Assembly: GCA_047972425.1 (NCBI GenBank)
Contig: JBKEAR010000023.1
Span: 1-19,767, forward strand
DNA length: 19,767 nt
DNA from: JBKEAR01 sp047972425
Lineage (GTDB): Bacteria > Pseudomonadota > Alphaproteobacteria > JBKEAR01
Direction of reading: 5' to 3'
Shown piece by piece: positions 1 to 6,525 of this stretch (its first letter is position 1; each line of letters begins with the position of its first letter). Below the pieces are notes generated by a model. It did no database searches. It saw only the letters and a program-made list of their open reading frames with translations, and was not told where the DNA came from. The translations under genes and the position numbers were made by a program.

Positions 1-1
1 C

Positions 2-331
2 ACCCAATCTATATCTTGGTTACAATCACATTTTACCCAACCCTTACGCATAGATGATTTAGCTAAAAAAGCTAATATGGGTGTATCGACATATCATCAG
101 CATTTCCGCCAAATGACTAACTTAAGCCCCTTGCAATATCAAAAACAGCTACGCCTGCAAGAAGCCCGCCGGCTGATGCTTACACAAAATATCGATGCTG
201 CAACCGCCGCCTATGAGGTTGGTTATCAAAGCCCGTCGCAATTTAGCCGAGAATATAGCCGCCTATTTGATGCTCCACCTGCAAGCGATATTATAAATTT
301 ACGGGAAAGAATGACTTCAAACCTGTATTAA
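2..331 (+). CDS. AraC-family transcriptional regulator, C-terminal part (5' end outside the window)
   Basis: The reading frame is open from base 2 to the TAA at 329-331, so the gene begins before the window; the ATG at 77 is internal. The visible 109 residues are the DNA-binding domain of the AraC/XylS family, with two helix-turn-helix units. The first is around LRIDDLAKKANMGVSTYHQH, where the turn and recognition helix read MGVSTYHQHFRQMT. Then comes the linker SPLQYQKQLRLQEARRLML, which is very typical of the subfamily with an N-terminal AraC_N/cupin-like domain (YqhC type). The second unit is AATAAYEVGYQSPSQFSREYSRLF. The protein should bind DNA as an activator or repressor; ligand and target cannot be told because the sensing domain is missing from the window. 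Nothing downstream is co-transcribed with it: 820 bases of repeats follow. Confidence 0.88.
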   Translation, partial: TQSISWLQSHFTQPLRIDDLAKKANMGVSTYHQHFRQMTNLSPLQYQKQLRLQEARRLMLTQNIDAATAAYEVGYQSPSQFSREYSRLFDAPPASDIINLRERMTSNLY

Positions 332-380
332 ATAATGTAAAATATAGTTATGCTATCTTGATTCGGTATCTTAGCCATGC

Positions 381-468
381 ACAGAATAAAGCCTAGGAAA
401 ACCAATGGGTTTTCCCTTTAGGTAAACACTAAGTGTTTTGGGGCATAGGGGCAAAGCCCCATACATAA
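381..468 (+). repeat. Modular palindromic repeat, copy U1
   Basis: The copy starts with the box acagaataaagcctagg (381-397), repeated exactly at 911-927. Next comes the hairpin GGAAAACC/GGTTTTCC (396-403 with 408-415), then ctttaggt, then a small hairpin AAACAC-TAA-GTGTTT (424-438). It ends with GGGGC-AAA-GCCCC (448-460) and atacataa. The block gggcaaagccccatacataa (449-468) recurs at 1072-1091 with one change and, exactly, on the other strand at 10215-10234. The GCCCC arm could alternatively pair with a second GGGGC at 440-444. Confidence 0.75.
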
Positions 469-474
469 AAAGTC

Positions 475-502
475 GTCATTCTGGATTTAATCCAGAATCT
501 AG
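475..502. repeat. Palindromic repeat of the GTCATTCCGGACTTGATCC class, copy 1
   Basis: Bases 478-498 form a perfect palindrome with 10-bp arms (ATTCTGGATT and AATCCAGAAT) around one central T, flanked by gtc and ctag. It matches 635-662 at 24 of 28 positions. From memory, closely similar dispersed palindromes are widespread in Alphaproteobacteria; no function is established that I can cite. It directly follows repeat copy U1 and takes the place of the tail seen in copy U3. Confidence 0.72.
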
Positions 503-573
503 AGGAAAGGCCTATCATTCAGACTCCTGCTGAAAGCATGCCTATTTATAATGGCTTGTCTACGACAAGACAA

Positions 574-617
574 GGAAAAGCCTATTCAGCTTTTCTATGC
601 TCTATTCTGTAAGGTTT
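574..617 (-). repeat. Modular palindromic repeat, copy U5, inverted
   Basis: Read on the minus strand, this starts with aaaccttacagaat, identical to the start of copy U2 at 904-917. It continues into a hairpin of the gaaaagc...gcttttcc type that matches 1019-1040 of copy U3 with one change. It thus joins the first box of one copy to the hairpin of another. The next bases on the minus strand make the small hairpin at 555-569. Confidence 0.65.
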
Positions 618-634
618 AATTTTTAAACTCCAAA

Positions 635-662
635 GTCATTCCGGACTTGATCCAAAATCTAG
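635..662. repeat. Palindromic repeat of the GTCATTCCGGACTTGATCC class, copy 2
   Basis: The sequence gtcattccggacttgatcc, followed by aaaatctag, aligns with 475-502 at 24 of 28 positions. The palindrome is less perfect than in copy 1: the right arm carries AAAA where GGAA would pair. It looks like a diverging member of the same dispersed family. Confidence 0.65.
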
Positions 663-903
663 CCCAACCGCTCCCTATACCTCTCGACCAAATGCCCAAT
701 CAAGTTGAGCATAATGGCCTTTTCTATCCCCTTTTTGAGAAGGGATAGGAATAGTTTATTCAGTCTTTTCCAATTATAGATAAATCATACCATAAAAATA
801 TCTTTTTGTAAAGAACAGATAGTGAACACAGGCTTCGCCTGTCTGACTTAATGTGTGATTAAATCAGGAGTGACACACTTCGTATGGTTGAATTTATCAT
901 GCC

Positions 904-1018
904 AAACCTTACAGAATAAAGCCTAGGGAAAGCGTCATGTTGTAAACATACTTTCAGCATGATGGCTTTCCCCTTTAGATGGGGGTCATAGGGGAAGTCC
1001 GTTCCCCTATTAAATATA
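904..1018 (+). repeat. Modular palindromic repeat, copy U2
   Basis: The copy starts with aaaccttacagaat (904-917), overlapping the exact 17-base box shared with U1 (911-927). It continues with a long hairpin whose arms are GGGAAAGC-GTCATG and CATGAT-GGCTTTCCC (about 926-972), then ctttagat. It ends with a perfect 9-bp hairpin, ATAGGGGAA/TTCCCCTAT (988-1010, loop of 5). The last part lines up with the GGGG-cata-GGGGC...GCCCC part of U1 in position and shape but differs in sequence. Confidence 0.68.
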
Positions 1019-1119
1019 GAAAAGCCGAATAGGCTTTTCCTTTAGGTCAACGCTTGCGTTGCGGGGTATAAGGGCAGAGCCCCATACATAAGAGGAGTCT
1101 ATCCCCCTAGTAACTTAAA
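1019..1119 (+). repeat. Modular palindromic repeat, copy U3
   Basis: The hairpin AAAAGCC/GGCTTTT (1020-1038) is followed by ctttaggt and a small hairpin, CAACGC-TT-GCGTTG (1048-1061). Then come ggggtata, GGGC-AGA-GCCC (1072-1082) and ccatacataa. A tail with cccctag, then t, then aacttaaat (to 1119) is shared with the inverted copy at 10181-10234. The small hairpin sits exactly where U1 carries AAACAC-TAA-GTGTTT, so both arms have changed while pairing is kept. Confidence 0.7.
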
Positions 1120-1155
1120 TAAATCCTGCACATAAACCCAATCACACGAAGTCTG

Positions 1156-2166
1156 TTAATCCGGTATCTTCATACTAGTTGAATGCATTTTCGATAGTTT
1201 TTCTTCGGGTTTTGCTACCAAAAATGCGCTGCGGGTGGCGGTAGCGGCCTCGCCAAAGCCGGTAACAATTAAGGGTACTTTGCCCGACCAATAGGCAATA
1301 TCGCCAATGGCAAAAATGCTGGGTTCGCTTGTCTCAAATGTTGCAGGGTTAACATCTATACGGGTTTTACTTTCCGAAAGTCCCCATTGTGCAATCGGTC
1401 CTAAATCCTTATTGAGCCCCATGAAAATAAACATATGTTCGGCCTCAATAGGCGTAATATTGCCATCGAAATCGGTGATATTCACTATTGATAAATTAGG
1501 GGCAGCGCCCTCGATATTATGTAACTGCATGCCTGTTTGTAAATTAAGAATACCTTGTTCAGCATATTCTTTAATTTTTTCTACATGATGGGCTAAAGCC
1601 CTAAATTTATCGCGCCGATGAACCAAGGTGACTTTTGCGCCAAGCTCGGTTAAATGCATCGCCCAATCCACAGCACTATCCCCACCCCCGATAATTACAA
1701 CCGATTTATCTTTATATTGGCCGGGGTTAAACACGCTATAATGAATGGATGTTCCCTCGTAAGCTTCAATATCTTCAATTTGGGGTGGGCGCTTAGGTTT
1801 AAAGCTACCGCCGCCGGCGGCGATGATGATGGTTTTGGCATAAATTTCATGATCGCCCGATGTACTTAAATGCCAAATGCCATCTTTTTTCTCTAAGGCT
1901 TCTACCGCCGTGTTAAAATACCATTCCTTATTGAAAGGAGCGGCTTGCTCCACCAATCTTTCGCTCAGCTCGGCACCCGTGATACTTATAAAACCGGGTA
2001 CATCTAAAATTTCTTTTTCGGGGTAAAGGGCGGCCATTTGCCCACCCGCTTGGGGGAGCGAATCTAATATAACAGTGCTTAAACCCAAAAGCCCTGCCTG
2101 AAAAGCCGCAAATAAGCCCGCAGGCCCTGCACCAATGATGGCAATATCTTTAACTTGCGTATCCAA
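1156..2166 (-). CDS. Ferredoxin/flavodoxin-NADP+ reductase, thioredoxin-reductase-like type
   Basis: The 336-residue FAD enzyme moves electrons between reduced ferredoxin or flavodoxin and NADP(H) in the cytoplasm (EC 1.18.1.2 family, YumC-like). The FAD-binding motif GAGPAG is at residues 12-17, followed by a GGQMAALYPEK stretch at about 41-51 typical of this group. The NADP(H) motif GGGDSA is at 160-165, with HRRDKFRA at 183-190 probably contacting the 2'-phosphate. A second FAD contact, FAIGDIAYW, is at about 285-293. The sequence has no cysteine, so the redox CxxC of true thioredoxin reductase is absent. The start is a TTG at 2166: a GGGAG ribosome site lies eight bases upstream and no ATG fits. 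In this window the obvious partner is KorAB, which generates reduced ferredoxin. It is divergent from the tsaE operon, 83 bases away. Confidence 0.9.
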   Translation of the reverse strand: MDTQVKDIAIIGAGPAGLFAAFQAGLLGLSTVILDSLPQAGGQMAALYPEKEILDVPGFISITGAELSERLVEQAAPFNKEWYFNTAVEALEKKDGIWHLSTSGDHEIYAKTIIIAAGGGSFKPKRPPQIEDIEAYEGTSIHYSVFNPGQYKDKSVVIIGGGDSAVDWAMHLTELGAKVTLVHRRDKFRALAHHVEKIKEYAEQGILNLQTGMQLHNIEGAAPNLSIVNITDFDGNITPIEAEHMFIFMGLNKDLGPIAQWGLSESKTRIDVNPATFETSEPSIFAIGDIAYWSGKVPLIVTGFGEAATATRSAFLVAKPEEKLSKMHSTSMKIPD

Positions 2167-2188
2167 AATTTATGCTCCCTATTTTCTA

Positions 2189-2217
2189 TTTTCATTTTAT
2201 GCTATTTTGATTATAAC
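2189..2217 (+). promoter_or_regulatory. Candidate sigma-70-type promoter of the tsaE-addA operon
   Basis: A -35-like TTTTCA (2189-2194) lies 17 bases before a -10-like TATAAC (2212-2217). That would start transcription near 2224, about 26 bases before the tsaE ATG. It lies in the 83-base space between the divergent reductase and tsaE genes. The -10 is good (5 of 6) and the -35 only fair (4 of 6). Confidence 0.4.
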
Positions 2218-2249
2218 CATGTAGATAAAAAAAACAACATAGGTATTTT

Positions 2250-2693
2250 ATGCTTGAGTTCCAAACATCATCGGAAGCCGAAACCAAAACCCTTGCCGCA
2301 AAGTTAGCCAAGGCACTAAAACCCGGCGATTGCGTAGCTTTTTTTGCCACATTAGGCATGGGGAAATCGGTTTTTTGCCGCACAATCATTCAAACACTTA
2401 TGCCCGAGGTCAGTAATGTGCCCAGCCCCACATTCACCTTGGTGCAAACTTATGACAATGAGGAAACTGAGATTTGGCATTTTGATTTATATCGCCTAGA
2501 AGAGCCAGAGGAGGTTTTTGAACTGGGCATAGACGAAGCCTTGCAAAATAGCATTACCCTCATTGAATGGCCACAAAATATGGGGACTTATTTACCTAGC
2601 GGTGCGATTAAAATATATATCACCCCGGGCGAAAACCCCGATGATCGCTTAATAAAAATTGAAAGCGATAAAAAACTTTTGATAAACCCTTGA
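2250..2693 (+). CDS. tsaE: tRNA threonylcarbamoyladenosine biosynthesis protein TsaE
   Basis: TsaE is the small ATPase that works with TsaB and TsaD to place the threonylcarbamoyl group on A37 of ANN-decoding tRNAs in the cytoplasm. The 147 residues match the usual family length. Family marks are the P-loop at residues 33-40, the block VPSPTFTLVQTY (about 57-68), HFDLYRL (about 77-83) and IDEALQNSITLIEWPQ (about 95-110). The P-loop reads ATLGMGKS where the family norm is GDLGAGKT, so the first glycine is alanine; the lysine and serine needed for phosphate and magnesium are kept. The ribosome site is weak (AGG, ten bases upstream of ATG 2250). It is first in an operon with the MurU-like gene, addB and addA. 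In related genomes an aminoglycoside-phosphotransferase-like gene (amgK) usually follows; here there are only 67 non-coding bases. Confidence 0.93.
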   Translation: MLEFQTSSEAETKTLAAKLAKALKPGDCVAFFATLGMGKSVFCRTIIQTLMPEVSNVPSPTFTLVQTYDNEETEIWHFDLYRLEEPEEVFELGIDEALQNSITLIEWPQNMGTYLPSGAIKIYITPGENPDDRLIKIESDKKLLINP

Positions 2694-2760
2694 TTGAAGT
2701 TTGATTTATTAAGTAAAATCGGCTATTAATTTGGTAAAAATTGCCTATGCGGAGAATATA

Positions 2761-3501
2761 ATGACTCTAAAGCCTAAAACAGCTATTTTACTGGCTGCAG
2801 ACCAAGCCCATACCTTACGTGCAATTACCGAATTTGTACCGCGCCCGCTTATTCGGGTGGCTGGTCGCTCGGTCTTAAAGCGTGCCCTTGACCGCTTGGT
2901 GGAAGAAGGTGTGGAAAAAGCCATTGTGGTTACCAATAAAGAATCTCAAAAAATTGTTCAGCGTTTATCTAAATATGAGCATAAGCTTGAGATTATTATC
3001 GAAATTGAAGAAAAGCCCGAAAACTCGCTAAAATCTGCCCAAGTTGGTCTTAAACATGTAACCGATAATGAGCCGATATGGATTGTAAATTCTGATATTT
3101 TATGGCTCTATTCCCTCGAAAGCTCGCTGAGCCGCCTATGCCGCATGTTTGACCCTACAAAAATGGATATTATGCTCCTTATGTTCGAATCCGCCGAGGC
3201 TTGGGGCGATGTGCAATATGGTGATTATTTTATGGAGGCCGATGGCCGCTTGACCGAATTGCCTGAGCGCCAAGTGAGCCCTTGGGTTTATGCCGGTATT
3301 CAGCTGGTTAAGCCCGAGAGCATCAAAAATGCCCCCAAAGATTATAATATGCATATGCTTTGGAATGAACTCATAGAAAAAGAGCGTCTTTACGGTGTGT
3401 TACACGATGGCGAATGGTTCCACCTTGATGGTGCCGATAGTTTAGAGCTTGCCAAGAATTATATGTCGACCCATTACGCCTATACGCCCCGCCGCTTTTA
3501 A
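2761..3501 (+). CDS. MurU-like nucleotidyltransferase-fold protein with degenerate active site
   Basis: The fold and position match MurU, the N-acetylmuramate-1-phosphate uridylyltransferase of cell-wall recycling, but the catalytic signature is eroded. MurU proteins carry LAAGxGxRM, PKPL, a TGGG stretch, NGD and VGTPE. Here the first reads LAADQAHTLR (residues 11-20: G to D14, G to A16, R to T18), PKPL reads PRPL (K to R28), and TGGG is replaced by ENSLKSAQVGL (87-97). NGD reads NSD (110-112) and the end motif reads HLDGADSLELA. Conserved scaffold parts remain, such as VAGRSVLKRALDRLVEEGVEKAIVV and FDPTKMDIMLLMF. I chose ATG 2761 (246 aa) over TTG 2731 because GGAG sits at the right distance. 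The addB ATG is 12 bases downstream. The protein may be a pseudo-enzyme with a binding or structural role; catalysis on another substrate is not excluded. Fold confident, function not. Confidence 0.8.
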   Translation: MTLKPKTAILLAADQAHTLRAITEFVPRPLIRVAGRSVLKRALDRLVEEGVEKAIVVTNKESQKIVQRLSKYEHKLEIIIEIEEKPENSLKSAQVGLKHVTDNEPIWIVNSDILWLYSLESSLSRLCRMFDPTKMDIMLLMFESAEAWGDVQYGDYFMEADGRLTELPERQVSPWVYAGIQLVKPESIKNAPKDYNMHMLWNELIEKERLYGVLHDGEWFHLDGADSLELAKNYMSTHYAYTPRRF

Positions 3502-3513
3502 AGGAGGCCGCCC

Positions 3514-6500
3514 ATGCTGCAAGGTTGCTATAACATCCCATACGGCTTCAATTTTGCCGATGAACTTGCAGCGGGAATTTTAAAAACCTATGGGCATGAT
3601 TACCAACTGCTTGCTTCTGTTACCATTTTTTTACCTACCGCCCGCGCTTGCCGTAGCGTGCATGAGGCCTTTTTGCGAGCCAATGACGGCAAGGCGAATA
3701 TCGCCCCCCGCCTTGTTCCTTTAGGCGACCCAAATGCCGATGATGTACTGCTGAATATGCCCGATGCACCCACCATTAAACCCGCAATATCCGAGCTTAA
3801 ACGCCGCATTCATCTCACCCAGCTGATTGGCGCAACCAAGGGCGTGCAGGCCAAGGCAGCGGATGAGAAAATCAGCTATGACCAAGCCGCGCGTATATCC
3901 CAAACTTTGGGAGCTTTATTGGACGATATGGCCGCTTATGAGGTGGATATTGGGGCATTTACTGCCCTAACACAAGGGGAATATGCCGACCATTGGAAGC
4001 CAATTTTGAAATTTTTGGATATCATCTTTACCAATTGGCCGCATATTTTAGCCGATTTAGGCGTGCAAGATGCCGGAAACCGCCGGGTGCAGATACTTGA
4101 TGCCCTATGCCAAGCATGGGCGTTTAACCCGCCCAAAACACCGATTATTGCTGCGGCGATTAACCGCAATATCCCATCGGTTCGGCGGTTTTTAGAGGCT
4201 ATTGCCGGCTTAGAGAATGGCTCAATTGTCTTTCAGGGATTTGAGCATATTGATGATGACATGTGGAATTTGTTCACCCGTGAGGATATGGACTGGCATA
4301 GTCAATCCACCGCAGAATCCTCCCCTTTTTGGGTGAATACACAGCTTTTACACGCGATACATAAAAAACCAGAGGATATTCGGCCTTGGCCATTTTTAGC
4401 CATAAACAGCCAAAACCAACCCGAATATTCCATTGCCGATTGTTTACGCCCACCCGGGGTAAAAGCCATTGATTTTGAACTAAAAAAACTCCCTTTTGAG
4501 TTGGTGGAGTGCGAAAACAGCAGCGAAGAGGCAAAATTGATTGCGCTTATGATGCGCTCCCAATTGGAGAAAAATGGACAAACCGCGGCTTTAATCACAC
4601 CCAATCGGGATTTGGCGCAAAAGGTACAGGCGGAACTCAAACGGTGGCATTTGGATATTGATGACTCGGCCGGCGTTGCGCTGAGCAAAACGCCTATTGG
4701 TATTTACCTTTGTTTGATTAATGAGATGGCGGCTGAGAATATTCGCCCTCGCTCCCTTGTGGCTTTTTTAAAGCACCCTTTTACCCATTTGGGTAAAGAC
4801 CGCAATCAGCTACGCCCCCTTGCCCGAAAGCTCGATATTTATTTGCGCGAAGCGGGCAATATTGAAGGTTTTGCTCTTATCAACCAATATCTCCGTAAAA
4901 CCCAAGCGCAACAGTTTGAAGATGGTAATATGGATGCGGATTTGGCCATATTGCTGGATTTACTTAACCAAATAGAGCTGCATATTGCCCCTTTTACACG
5001 CCTACTCAGCGAGGTACAAGCGGCGCCCCAAGAAGTTTTACATCACCATATTCAATTTACCGAATGGGCAGCAACGGGCGATATAGGTTTGGGTGCGGAT
5101 ATTTTATGGAAGGGTGATGCCGGGCAAACCGCCAGTAGTTTTATTGCCGCATTGCTCGAAGAATTAGCCCTATTGCCCATCATTAATGGCAAAAGATGGC
5201 CGGAGTTTTTTACCCTATTTTTAGATGGCCAAACTATTCGCCCTGTGCGCAATACCCACCCCCGATTATTCATTTGGGGCATGGTGGAAAGCCGTATTCA
5301 GCAGGCGGATTTAACCATTATCGGCGGATTTAACGAAGGCCATTGGCCGCAAATACCCGATACCGGCCCGTGGCTCAGCCGCCCCATGCGCAAACAGCTC
5401 GGTATGAATGGTGTAGAGGAAGAAATTGGGCTAAATGCGGCTGATTTCATGAATTTAGTTTCTGCACCCAAGGTTGTGATTACCCGCCCCATGCGCGAAG
5501 GCTCTAAACCGGCAACCAAATCCCGTTGGTTGCGGCGTATTGAGGCCAAATTGCCCAGTGATTATAAAAATAATAACCAAAATATATGGCATAATTGGTT
5601 ACATGCTCTTTACGATATCCCGCAAATTCCAAGCCTAAAACCGGCCTTGCGCCCTGCCCCCACCCCACCTTTAACGGCACGGCCACGTAAACTTTCGGTC
5701 ACCCGCATTGATAATTTGCTTAAAGATAGTTACAGCATTTATGTAAGCCATATTTTAAAACTCTACCCGCTTAATGATTTAGAAAGCGATTTAGATGCCG
5801 CCGCTTTTGGTAATTTAGCCCATGATATTTTAGAAGAATATATTGCCCTGATGGCACAAGATGTTGGTGTGAACCAAATTTTAGATAATCGCCATTTGGA
5901 TATTTTAAAAGACCTTGCACAAACAAAGTTAGTTGCCCTTAATTTACCCAAAGCGCAAGAAGGATTTTGGCAACGCCGATTGGATAATTTATGCGATTGG
6001 TTTTTTGAGCAAGAGAATAAAGACCGCCAAAAAATTTGTAAAACTTGGCTTGAGATTAGGGGCGAATATACTTGGGCAAGTGATTACAAACCCTTTACCC
6101 TCACAGGGCGAGCCGATAGGATTGATGTTTTAGAAGATGGTACTATTCGCATTATTGATTATAAGACCTCAAGTATTATACCGACAAAAAAGCAGGTTTA
6201 TAATCACCAAGCGCCGCAAATGACGCTTGAGGCGCTGATTGCCCAAAAAGCAGGCTTTCCGCAGTTTGATGCCTACCAAGCATCATCGTTAGAATATTGG
6301 CAAATATCAGGGAGTGCATCGGCTAAACCCACCCAAATACCTGTGGAAGAAAATATCATTACAGATGCAGAAAATCTGCTCACCTATTTAGTCAATTATT
6401 TTGATAACCCCGCTACCCCCTATTGGGCGCGCCCCTATGGTAATGCAATAAAAATTTATGGAACTTATGACCATTTGGCGCGCTATAAAGAATGGTCGAC

Positions 6501-6525
6501 ATCGGGGGAAAATGCCGATGAATAA
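3514..6525 (+). CDS. addB: Double-strand break repair protein AddB (alphaproteobacterial type)
   Basis: AddB pairs with AddA to form the helicase-nuclease that resects DNA double-strand breaks, giving 3' single strands for RecA. At 1003 aa it has normal length. The N-terminal helicase-like region starts VTIFLPTARACRSV with no Walker A motif, as expected for the alphaproteobacterial branch. The C-terminal RecB-like PD-(D/E)xK nuclease is intact: AFGNLAHDILEEY with His770, GRADRID, then IIDYKTSS with Asp882 and Lys884. The end, YGTYDHLARYKEWS, is a family hallmark. I see no iron-sulfur cysteine cluster at the C-terminus like that of Bacillus AddB. A strong AAGGAGG site lies just upstream of ATG 3514. 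It overlaps addA by eight bases, indicating translational coupling. Confidence 0.95.
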   Translation: MLQGCYNIPYGFNFADELAAGILKTYGHDYQLLASVTIFLPTARACRSVHEAFLRANDGKANIAPRLVPLGDPNADDVLLNMPDAPTIKPAISELKRRIHLTQLIGATKGVQAKAADEKISYDQAARISQTLGALLDDMAAYEVDIGAFTALTQGEYADHWKPILKFLDIIFTNWPHILADLGVQDAGNRRVQILDALCQAWAFNPPKTPIIAAAINRNIPSVRRFLEAIAGLENGSIVFQGFEHIDDDMWNLFTREDMDWHSQSTAESSPFWVNTQLLHAIHKKPEDIRPWPFLAINSQNQPEYSIADCLRPPGVKAIDFELKKLPFELVECENSSEEAKLIALMMRSQLEKNGQTAALITPNRDLAQKVQAELKRWHLDIDDSAGVALSKTPIGIYLCLINEMAAENIRPRSLVAFLKHPFTHLGKDRNQLRPLARKLDIYLREAGNIEGFALINQYLRKTQAQQFEDGNMDADLAILLDLLNQIELHIAPFTRLLSEVQAAPQEVLHHHIQFTEWAATGDIGLGADILWKGDAGQTASSFIAALLEELALLPIINGKRWPEFFTLFLDGQTIRPVRNTHPRLFIWGMVESRIQQADLTIIGGFNEGHWPQIPDTGPWLSRPMRKQLGMNGVEEEIGLNAADFMNLVSAPKVVITRPMREGSKPATKSRWLRRIEAKLPSDYKNNNQNIWHNWLHALYDIPQIPSLKPALRPAPTPPLTARPRKLSVTRIDNLLKDSYSIYVSHILKLYPLNDLESDLDAAAFGNLAHDILEEYIALMAQDVGVNQILDNRHLDILKDLAQTKLVALNLPKAQEGFWQRRLDNLCDWFFEQENKDRQKICKTWLEIRGEYTWASDYKPFTLTGRADRIDVLEDGTIRIIDYKTSSIIPTKKQVYNHQAPQMTLEALIAQKAGFPQFDAYQASSLEYWQISGSASAKPTQIPVEENIITDAENLLTYLVNYFDNPATPYWARPYGNAIKIYGTYDHLARYKEWSTSGENADE

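Larger units (their letters stand above)
332..1155. other. Gene-free island of palindromic repeats
   Basis: I see no believable gene in these 824 bases. Nearly all of the stretch is short hairpins and repeated boxes, listed separately. Hairpins not covered by other entries are CTTGTC-TAC-GACAAG at 555-569, CTATCCC/GGGATAG at 724-748 and ACAGGC-TTC-GCCTGT at 828-842. None has a proper T-run, so they are not classical terminators. An imperfect inverted repeat (13 of 16 positions) lies at 779-794 and 883-898 and frames 120 bases centred near the 828-842 hairpin. The island separates the AraC-type gene from the convergent ferredoxin-NADP+ reductase gene, a usual place for repeats to pile up. Confidence 0.7.

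Noticed and set aside
77..331. An 84-residue gene starting at ATG 77
   Set aside because: The frame is open back to base 2 and encodes the first helix-turn-helix of the AraC domain, so ATG 77 is internal.
381..1119. CRISPR array in the repeat island
   Set aside because: Repeats are unevenly spaced, occur in both orientations and are made of different modules; there are no regular spacers and no cas genes.
6458..6517. Longer AddA start at 6458
   Set aside because: It would overlap addB by 68 bases with no ribosome site; ATG 6518 has GGGGGAA at proper spacing and begins the normal AddA N-terminus.
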